Of a stretch of 9,520 nt of DNA, positions 1 through 4,419 are shown piece by piece (position 1 is the stretch's first letter; every line of letters starts with the position of its first letter). Position numbers and translations under genes: made by a program. Source of the stretch: Aquimarina sp. (lineage in GTDB: Bacteria > Bacteroidota > Bacteroidia > Flavobacteriales > Flavobacteriaceae). The DNA lies in NCBI GenBank assembly GCA_002697475.1, contig NZVW01000058.1:1-9520 (forward strand). The letters run 5' to 3'. The notes below the pieces were generated by a model. The model searched no databases and was not told where the DNA came from. It worked only from the letters and a program-made list of their open reading frames with translations.

Positions 1-79
1 AAAAAAAACGTTTTTCTCTAATCTCTAATTTGAGCTTTTTGATTTCTAATGATTCCTTTGTTGTACTTTTTTTGGACAT
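1..79 (-). CDS. Partial CDS, N-terminus of an unrecognised lysine-rich protein
   Basis: Reading leftwards from an ATG at 79-77, an open frame runs off the window edge after 26 codons. It begins MSKKSTTKESLEIKKLKLEI and continues with REKRFF. The peptide is strongly basic, with alternating Lys/Glu and Leu/Ile that would suit an amphipathic helix or short coiled coil. It has no signal peptide or membrane segment. The frame lies downstream, on the same strand, of the DUF6261 gene and its terminator, so it should have its own promoter. A 7-of-8 match to the -7 element (TAATTTAG on this strand, 139-146) lies upstream, but no -33 partner is visible. The start is plausible because it is the first ATG after the terminator region and the composition is protein-like. 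The family cannot be named from 26 residues. Confidence 0.55.
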   Translation of the reverse strand, partial: MSKKSTTKESLEIKKLKLEIREKRFF

Positions 80-100
80 AATAATACTTTTGAAATAAAT

Positions 101-133
101 AACCCCATATCTAGATAATCTAAATACGGGGTT
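101..133 (-). repeat. 33-base imperfect inverted repeat (hairpin) ahead of the partial left-edge gene
   Basis: Bases 101-115 pair with 119-133 around a 3-base loop. Thirteen of 15 positions match, with mismatches at 107/127 and 111/123, and the outer arm is AACCCC/GGGGTT. No T-run follows on either strand, so it is a poor intrinsic terminator. It lies 22 bases upstream of the ATG at 79, where it could be a 5'-leader stem or a protein-binding site. The structure is seen in the sequence; the role is not. Confidence 0.5.
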
Positions 134-194
134 GTTTGCTAAATTATGATTCTAAAATAATATTTTTTTCTAAATCATTACCTTTAATAACATT

Positions 195-225
195 AAAAAA
201 AACCAACCCATTCGGGTTGGTTTTT
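195..225 (-). terminator. Rho-independent terminator of the DUF6261 gene
   Basis: Bases 198-209 pair perfectly with 214-225 around a 4-base loop (ATTC). The GC-rich core is CCAACCC/GGGTTGG. On the minus strand the stem ends in a run of eight T (complement of the A-run at 195-202), 30 bases past the stop of the gene ending at 255. The five T after the plus-strand arm would also let it work in the other direction. Confidence 0.85.
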
Positions 226-254
226 ATAAGGGAAAAGTAACCAGCATTTACTGA

Positions 255-980
255 TTAGCCGTTTGTACTAGTATCAGCACGTTTAGTACGGCTATCTAAT
301 AACGCTTTATACTGGTCTATTAGTGTATTTAATTGATTAATTAGTTTCGTATATCCCTCAGCAGGGTTTAAAGTAGCGTGGGCAGTGATATGTGCTGTCA
401 AGGCTCTATAGTCCTCAACTACGCCCTCTCTTAGACTGGTAACACTTACCTTAGTAGCTTCAGATAGCTCCGTATTACGCTCCAGATAGGTAGTATTAAA
501 TTCTGTATTGGTGGTATCCAGGTGGTCTACCCAGGCACTGGCAGTCATTTTAGATAGTGCAGCTGCAAGATGAGGCGTTGTTTTCCATTCTTCTACCAGA
601 TTACGTATGGTAGTGGTCTCTGCCTGATAGTTAAGATCATAAATACGGTCCCCGTATTTAGCCAGGCTTTCTTTAAGTACTAACGCTCCTTCTCTGATCT
701 CATTATCATAATGATAGCTATAGGCTTCCAGCAGACTGCGGATACCAATAATGGCAAAGTCACGCTTTTTATCCAGCTCCTTGATCTGTGCAGTAGTGTC
801 ACTACCTTGTTGTTTTTTAAATACCTCGTCCAGTGCCTGAGCCTGTAGTTGTAAGGCATCCGTCTGGGATTTAATCAGCAGGGCAGTAGTATCCTGCAGG
901 TTAGCTATTTCTGCAACGTTTACCATAAACTGGATAAACTCATCATTACGCATACGCGTCAAATCAATGTTTGTAATCAT
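255..980 (-). CDS. DUF6261 family protein (function unknown)
   Basis: This 241-residue protein has no signal peptide or membrane segment and is predicted cytoplasmic and almost entirely helical. It matches my memory of the DUF6261 pattern common in Bacteroidota. That pattern has a short N-terminal 'LTRMRNDEF' segment (residues 7-15), a central 'DKKRDFAIIGIRSLLEAYSY' helix (70-89), a 'WVDHLDTTNTEFNTTYLERN' helix (150-169) and a C-terminal 'INQLNTLIDQYKALLDSR' helix (214-231). The polar tail is rich in Thr/Asn. The biochemical role of the family is not known to me. The ATG at 980 is the only sensible start, as the conserved N-terminal motif follows directly. The gene stands alone, with its own terminator at 195-225. 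A sampled line within the gene (541-600) has 26 G/C in 60, similar to the cytochrome gene and well above the right-hand end of the window. The family call is by recall of the pattern, not a search. Confidence 0.75.
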   Translation of the reverse strand: MITNIDLTRMRNDEFIQFMVNVAEIANLQDTTALLIKSQTDALQLQAQALDEVFKKQQGSDTTAQIKELDKKRDFAIIGIRSLLEAYSYHYDNEIREGALVLKESLAKYGDRIYDLNYQAETTTIRNLVEEWKTTPHLAAALSKMTASAWVDHLDTTNTEFNTTYLERNTELSEATKVSVTSLREGVVEDYRALTAHITAHATLNPAEGYTKLINQLNTLIDQYKALLDSRTKRADTSTNG

Positions 981-1423
981 TGGTTTTTAGGTTTTAAAAG
1001 TTAAGAGATTCTAATTTAAAGTATAATTCTTTATGTACGCCTGAAAAATTATTAACAATCATCTGCCTATAAGGTGTTTACAGCATTTTTAGGGCTTTGT
1101 GTTTCTCCGATAGATCGATCTTTGATACGGCAAGCTTTCGGACTTTCCGAAACGGGTTACAACAAGACGATTTCTATTCCGGAGGATTCCAAATCTATGC
1201 TCACTCGGTGAACTGCATTTCGGACTTCCCGAAAGCGTCTCCTACATCGTATTTACATTTTCGGGTTTTCCGGTAGTATTGACTATTTTGTAGGTAGTCT
1301 TTCGGGCTAGTAATAGTAGGAGTTTATTACTTTCTGATGGCTTTTTAATTTTTAAATGCATCATTTTATCGATAATTTTAGTTATTTTGTCTTAGTGTTA
1401 TAGTAAACAAATTTCCCCCTCCC
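981..1423. other. 443-base gene-free region with dispersed hairpin repeats
   Basis: No credible ORF is present on either strand. The middle (about 1100-1310) is richer in G/C than the flanks. It contains the two hairpin copies annotated separately, two further TTTCGG occurrences (1259-1264 inside a short CGG/CCG hairpin at 1262-1272, and 1300-1305), and a perfect 10-base palindrome AGATCGATCT (1112-1121). The right end (1320-1423) is AT-rich. It carries only weak -7 matches for the next gene (TAATTTTA at 1373-1380, TTATTTTG at 1382-1389), neither with a convincing -33 box. Confidence 0.6.
1136..1234. repeat. Pair of near-identical 17-base hairpins (TTTCGGACTTYCCGAAA), REP-like
   Basis: Copy 1 spans 1136-1152, with a 7-bp perfect stem and 3-base loop. 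Copy 2 spans 1218-1234, with a 6-bp stem and 5-base loop. The copies are in the same orientation, start 82 bases apart and differ at one base (T to C at position 11 of the unit). Copy 2 could extend by two GC pairs if A1217 is bulged. Each is a self-complementary unit in an intergenic region, like the REP-type palindromes of many genomes. The family name is inference. Confidence 0.6.
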
Positions 1424-2410
1424 ATGAAAAACAAACAGTTTTTATTCGCCCCATTTTTGATTTTTCAGTTGTTAACCTATGCTCAGAATCAACCTCCCGT
1501 TGCGCAAAATGATGCTTATAATACGAATACGAATAGTACACTTAATGTTGCTGTTCCCGGTGTTTTAGCTAATGATTCTGATCCAGAGTCAACAGTGTTA
1601 CGGGTTAACCCTGTACCGGTGACCAATACAACTAACGGTAGCTTGACGTTAAATACTGATGGGAGCTTTACATACGTCCCCAATACAAATTATATAGGAT
1701 CAGATAGTTTTGTATATGAGGTCTGTGATAGTGGTATAGACGATTTGGTTTCACAATTTGATTTTGATGCTGCCCCTTTAACCAATGCAACTGTGGGTCC
1801 TAATGCTACCTCAATTAATCCTAATGCTGTACAAACGGGTTGTGGGATACGCATTCCTAGTGGTTCCACAGGTGGTTCAGTAGGTTTAGATGTCGTAGTG
1901 CCTAATACTGCAGGTATTTTTGACTTTACAAGCTTTAGAGTATTTTTTACCTATCGTGATAATGAAAGTCAGGCAGATATACTTACCGGTGGAAATTTTA
2001 GGATATATCATATAACTGGTAACCAACTCGGAGTAATAGTCACAGTAATTAGCAGTGCAACCGGATTACCCACAACATTAACTCTTACGTTAGGAAATTT
2101 CTTTTCTAATTACAATGACTATATCGTAGAATACGATGAAGTTACCGGTGATATTATATATACCAGAAATGGTGTAGTGACAAGAACAGAGATTGCTCCG
2201 GATAATTCGCCACTGGATGTATCATTAGCAACCCCTGTAACAGTAGGGCGTAATATGGATAACGCAGGTAACGCAAACCCTTCTTTATGTAATATAGGTA
2301 TTGTAGATACCAGTAAGTTGTGCGATACAGCTACGGTAACCTTAAATGTTACAAGAGCGACACTTATTACCAATCGAAGTATTACCTATCGTGTTAACCG
2401 TACTAATTGA
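1424..2410 (+). CDS. Secreted cadherin-like (Ig-fold) protein with an inserted jelly-roll-like domain
   Basis: The protein has 328 residues. Residues 1-20 form a signal peptide (hydrophobic core LFAPFLIFQLL, likely cleavage after TYA). Residues 23-104 form a cadherin-like tandem-repeat module of the type repeated in large bacterial adhesins: PPVAQNDAYNT, GVLANDSDPE, GSFTYVPNTNYIGSDSFVYEV, CDSG. Its usual last strand, LCDTATVTLNV, appears only at 299-309. About 190 residues (105-298) are spliced between. They are beta-rich and resemble a LamG/concanavalin-like jelly roll (FDFDAAPLTNATVG, FRVFFTYRDN, DYIVEYDEVTGDIIYTRNG, VTVGRNMDNAG). The protein ends in a short basic tail (ITNRSITYRVNRTN, 315-328) instead of a recognisable T9SS sorting domain, so it may be released to the periplasm or secreted by an unknown signal. 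Probable roles are adhesion or surface structure. Start: the ATG is immediately followed by the signal peptide. No partner gene is evident. Domain calls are by motif recall. Confidence 0.75.
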   Translation: MKNKQFLFAPFLIFQLLTYAQNQPPVAQNDAYNTNTNSTLNVAVPGVLANDSDPESTVLRVNPVPVTNTTNGSLTLNTDGSFTYVPNTNYIGSDSFVYEVCDSGIDDLVSQFDFDAAPLTNATVGPNATSINPNAVQTGCGIRIPSGSTGGSVGLDVVVPNTAGIFDFTSFRVFFTYRDNESQADILTGGNFRIYHITGNQLGVIVTVISSATGLPTTLTLTLGNFFSNYNDYIVEYDEVTGDIIYTRNGVVTRTEIAPDNSPLDVSLATPVTVGRNMDNAGNANPSLCNIGIVDTSKLCDTATVTLNVTRATLITNRSITYRVNRTN

Positions 2411-2532
2411 GTAGATTTCAAATACTACTTACCTTAAATTACTCGTGATTCCAGATTTTTAATGGTTAAATATTCGATAAAGAAGGATTTTACTTATTGG
2501 CAAATAGTATTTTAGCAGTAAGCTTTTGTACT

Positions 2533-3150
2533 ATGGTCGAGATCATAACCACAATATTATTTTTAATCGCTGTGATAGATCCTATTGGATCTGTACCTGT
2601 ATATATGGAAGCTACGAAGCATCTGGACAAAGCTCATAAACGAATTGTAGCTATTAAAGGCTCTGGTTTAGCATTCTTAATACTGCTTTTTTTCATTGTT
2701 ATAGGGCAGTTGATCCTCGAGGGAATGGCAATTTCTTTAGAAGCCTTTCAAATCTCAGGGGGTGTTATCCTGTTTCTTTTTTCATTGACTATGGTTTTTG
2801 GTGATGGTAAACCAGAGCGCGAAAAGAGTCAAATCAGTGATTATAATCATGTTACCGTATTTCCTGTAGCTATACCTTCAATAGCTTCACCTGGGGCTAT
2901 TATGGCTGTAGTGCTAATGACAGATAATCATATTTATACTATTAAAGAACAGGCTATCACCACAGTCTTGGTTTTAGTGGTGATTGGTTTAACCTGTGTC
3001 TTATTACTTCTGGCTAATGGCGTACAAAAACGCATAGGTGATTATGGAATTACAGTGATCAGTAAGATTATGGGACTCATACTTGCCTCTTACGCTGTTC
3101 AGGCAATTTTAAGCGGGTTAGGTACTTATTTTGTAAAATACCATACTTAA
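2533..3150 (+). CDS. MarC/YhgN family inner-membrane protein
   Basis: The protein is a 205-residue integral membrane protein with about six hydrophobic segments. Family hallmarks are the DPIGSVPVY motif in the first helix (residues 16-24), AFQISGGVILFLFSLTMVFG (71-90), PVAIPSIASPGAI (111-123) and the C-terminal KIMGLILASYAVQAILSGL (178-196). Start choice: an upstream in-frame TTG (2497, with AGAAGGA at 2480-2486) would add 12 residues. The ATG at 2533 gives MVEIITTILFLIAVIDP, which as I recall it lines up residue for residue with the start of E. coli YhgN. I prefer the ATG and cannot exclude the TTG. MarC was once linked to multiple antibiotic resistance, but that link is not supported and the transported substrate is unknown. 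The length is normal for the family. The gene is on the same strand as its left neighbour, 122 bases away, with no clear terminator between them, and converges with the DUF305 gene. Confidence 0.88.
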   Translation: MVEIITTILFLIAVIDPIGSVPVYMEATKHLDKAHKRIVAIKGSGLAFLILLFFIVIGQLILEGMAISLEAFQISGGVILFLFSLTMVFGDGKPEREKSQISDYNHVTVFPVAIPSIASPGAIMAVVLMTDNHIYTIKEQAITTVLVLVVIGLTCVLLLLANGVQKRIGDYGITVISKIMGLILASYAVQAILSGLGTYFVKYHT

Positions 3151-3176
3151 AAAAAGTATTTACCATTCTTTGTAAT

Positions 3177-3207
3177 AGTCAATATTTCTGTTTGCTAACT
3201 ATTGACT
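3177..3207. terminator. Weak AT-rich inverted repeat between convergent genes
   Basis: AGTCAATA (3177-3184) pairs with TATTGACT (3200-3207) around a 15-base loop, in the 110-base gap between the ends of the MarC and DUF305 genes. It has few G/C pairs and no T-run of note. It is a candidate terminator only by position. A second small repeat, ATACTT/AAGTAT (3143-3148 and 3154-3159), overlaps the MarC stop codon. Confidence 0.25.
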
Positions 3208-3260
3208 TATAATTTCTGAGATACCAGATTCTGTATAAAGTTTTATGAACGCTGAGATAG

Positions 3261-3743
3261 TTATTTTCCGTTCTCTAATCGTTCTATCATTTTTTTCATT
3301 TCAGCAATTTCTTTACGTTGCGCTTTGATGATCTCGTTTGCAAGTTTTCTAACCTCCGGGTCTTTGATGTCTGCTCGTTCACTGGTAAGGATAGCAATGG
3401 AATGATGCGGTATCATTGCTTTCATCCATAATACGTCACCTACGGTAGATCTTTGATCGCGCACAAGGAAGAGTGCTCCCGTAAACAAGAATAAACTACC
3501 CAATAGTATCGCTATATTCTTTTTCTTATCGGTATACATATGGCGCATAAAGAACCACATAATCACTGCCATAGTTGAGATGCCCAGACAAACCATATAA
3601 AAACGGGTTAAGCTAAACCAAACGTGGTCAAATTCATAAGTATTGAGATACATAGTAATGTACATTGCCACAAATGAGCAAGCGAGCATAATGAAAAAGG
3701 TTGTGTAGTTTCCTTTGTTTGAATGTTCTTTAGAGTTTTCCAT
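3261..3743 (-). CDS. Membrane protein with C-terminal DUF305 domain (copper-associated)
   Basis: The protein has 160 residues. After a short polar N-terminus there are three predicted membrane helices (about 13-33, 48-66 and 76-94). A soluble DUF305 domain follows (about 95-155), with the hallmark MKAMIPHHSIAI (107-118) and a charged helix pair ending KAQRKEIAEMKKMIERL. The Met107, Met110, His113 and His114 cluster fits a soft-metal site. DUF305 is a ferritin-like helical domain found in proteins linked to copper or silver binding, such as cyanobacterial CopM, and often sits in copper-resistance loci. Membrane-anchored three-helix versions are common in Bacteroidota; their exact role is not established. 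The start is the ATG at 3743, and the gene stands on its own. Immediately upstream on the same strand is a fragment resembling the end of a copper ATPase, which supports a metal-handling context. Bacteroidota-type promoter boxes were not evident upstream. Confidence 0.85.
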   Translation of the reverse strand: MENSKEHSNKGNYTTFFIMLACSFVAMYITMYLNTYEFDHVWFSLTRFYMVCLGISTMAVIMWFFMRHMYTDKKKNIAILLGSLFLFTGALFLVRDQRSTVGDVLWMKAMIPHHSIAILTSERADIKDPEVRKLANEIIKAQRKEIAEMKKMIERLENGK

Positions 3744-3763
3744 ATTTTTTAGAATACTTGTAA

Positions 3764-3829
3764 TTAATTAATCAATTTTGTTCTTAACCTAAGCGCATTT
3801 GCAATTACGGATACAGGGATAATGCTACT
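3764..3829 (-). pseudogene. C-terminal remnant resembling a copper P1B-type ATPase (CopA-like)
   Basis: On the minus strand, 21 codons end in TAA at 3766-3764 and read SSIIPVSVIANALRLRTKLI plus N. P1B-type copper ATPases typically end with a last helix of the form S-S-hydrophobic-V-V-hydrophobic-N-A-L-R-L followed by a short basic tail, so this looks like the extreme C-terminus of one. The frame is closed by a TAG at 3832-3830, and I could not continue the ATPase upstream in any frame, so most of the gene is missing. It sits 20 bases upstream of the DUF305 start, on the same strand, where an intact copper ATPase gene would be expected in a copper locus. The match is short and made by eye. It could be coincidence, but the VSVIANALRLR string together with the context makes that less likely. 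Confidence 0.5.
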
Positions 3830-3843
3830 CTAATCAGAGAGTA
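3826..3843. repeat. Short inverted repeat at the broken end of the ATPase remnant
   Basis: TACTCT (3826-3831) and AGAGTA (3838-3843) are exact inverted repeats with a 6-base spacer. They lie at the point where the ATPase-like reading frame is interrupted. This may be a scar of deletion or excision, or chance in AT-rich DNA. Confidence 0.3.
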
Positions 3844-4026
3844 AATGTATCAATACGAAGAAAAGATATTTGAAAAGATCTTTTTTGCTTATTTGATTTA
3901 AAATTTGACTCTTAAACACATCCTAACTACTTTTTACCATCAGGAAAAAAACTTTGTTGATAAGGGTAGGGTGTAACCGTAACTAAACGTTTTATATATA
4001 ACAATTGCTATGAAAAAGCCATTACA

Positions 4027-4045
4027 TTAGGTTGGCGCCAACTAA
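4027..4045. promoter_or_regulatory. GC-rich palindrome, TTAG-GTTGGCGCCAAC-TAA
   Basis: The 12-base core GTTGGCGCCAAC (4031-4042) is a perfect palindrome. With one extra G it extends to TTAG/CTAA on each side. In this AT-rich surrounding the GGCGCC centre stands out and could be an operator for a dimeric regulator. No gene start is close by on either strand except the doubtful small ORF at 4100. Confidence 0.35.
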
Positions 4046-4099
4046 AATGGTTGAGATGAATTGCATCTCTTGTTTATCACAGTTAAAAACGGAGTACAG

Positions 4100-4198
4100 A
4101 TGAAAATTTTTAATCGCATTTTTAAATGGAGTCTTAGACCCATTATTAAATTTATAGGAGAGTTGCCATCAGCAGCATCACATTCTATAAACAGATAA
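4100..4198 (+). CDS. Possible small ORF, 32-residue basic peptide
   Basis: An ATG at 4100 opens 32 codons ending at TAA (4196-4198). The peptide starts MKIFNRIFKWSLRPIIKFIG and ends ELPSAASHSINR. The first 20 residues alternate hydrophobic and basic positions (K2, R6, K9, R13 and K17 against I, F, W and L), so they could form a cationic amphipathic helix that binds membranes. GGAG sits 5 bases before the ATG. In Bacteroidota this is weak support, because such sites are not generally used. I recognise no family. It may equally be a decayed gene end or a chance frame. It lies downstream of the palindrome at 4027-4045 and upstream of a terminator that works in its direction. Confidence 0.3.
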   Translation: MKIFNRIFKWSLRPIIKFIGELPSAASHSINR

Positions 4199-4211
4199 AA
4201 TATATAGTAAT

Positions 4212-4227
4212 AATCCGGGGGCGGATT
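4212..4227. repeat. GC-rich hairpin AATCCG-GGGG-CGGATT
   Basis: AATCCG (4212-4217) pairs with CGGATT (4222-4227) across a GGGG loop. No T-run follows, so it is not a standard terminator. It comes 14 bases after the stop of the possible small ORF at 4100. Confidence 0.35.
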
Positions 4228-4262
4228 TAATTGGGTAGAACGGAGTAAGCAGTAGTATGGTT

Positions 4263-4270
4263 TAAATTTG
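4263..4270 (+). promoter_or_regulatory. Candidate -7 element TAAATTTG
   Basis: TAAATTTG is an exact match to the Bacteroidota -7 consensus TAnnTTTG on the plus strand. The nearest TTG upstream (4231-4233) is 29 bases away, which is too far for a good -33 box, so the call is weak. If active, it would start a transcript of roughly 130 bases ending at the terminator at 4361-4406, with no ORF of note. Confidence 0.25.
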
Positions 4271-4360
4271 GGAAAGGAAGATAGAATTCTATATTCTTTA
4301 GAAAACTTAAATTCCTTTAAAAGCTATACTATTTGCTCCTTCTACAATAAAATGCAGAGC

Positions 4361-4406
4361 AATAAAAAATCAGGGATGAAAGAAATTTCATCCCTGATTT
4401 TTTATT
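4361..4406 (-). terminator. Perfect 21-bp bidirectional terminator of the cytochrome gene
   Basis: Bases 4361-4381 pair without mismatch with 4386-4406. The core is CAGGGATGAAA/TTTCATCCCTG, flanked by A-run and T-run, and the 4-base loop reads GAAA on the plus strand and TTTC on the minus strand. It lies 14 bases past the stop of the large minus-strand gene, so it ends that transcript. The GNRA-type GAAA loop exists only in a plus-strand RNA, so it would work at least as well for a transcript arriving from the left. Confidence 0.9.
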
Positions 4407-4419
4407 ATTCATACTATGG

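Larger units (their letters stand above)
3844..4360. other. Gene-poor region between the ATPase remnant and the cytochrome terminator
   Basis: Apart from a possible 32-codon ORF, I see no gene in these 517 bases. They hold a GC-rich palindrome (4027-4045), a hairpin GAGATG/CATCTC (4053-4069), a hairpin AATCCG/CGGATT with GGGG loop (4212-4227), a perfect -7 element (4263-4270) and a 12-base palindrome ATAGAATTCTAT (4281-4292). Taken together with the GAAA-looped terminator at 4361-4406, a plus-strand non-coding or small-peptide transcript is possible but unproven. No homology to a named RNA family is recognised. Confidence 0.45.

Noticed and set aside
1136..1234. Integron attC sites or a CRISPR array
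   Set aside because: There are only two good copies, with no integrase-type end boxes, no regular spacers and no associated genes.
2497..2532. TTG start adding 12 residues to the MarC-family protein
   Set aside because: The ATG at 2533 aligns with the start of YhgN, and the added residues have no role in the fold. The AGAAGGA before the TTG keeps it possible, but such sites mean little in Bacteroidota.
2533..3150. Multiple-antibiotic-resistance determinant
   Set aside because: The MarC name is historical. The family is a membrane protein of unknown substrate, and resistance should not be inferred.
3992..4001. TTATATATAA as a promoter element
   Set aside because: It is a low-complexity palindrome, does not match TAnnTTTG and has no partner box.
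4281..4292. 12-base palindrome ATAGAATTCTAT as an operator
   Set aside because: It is AT-rich, has no gene start nearby and is expected by chance in this composition.
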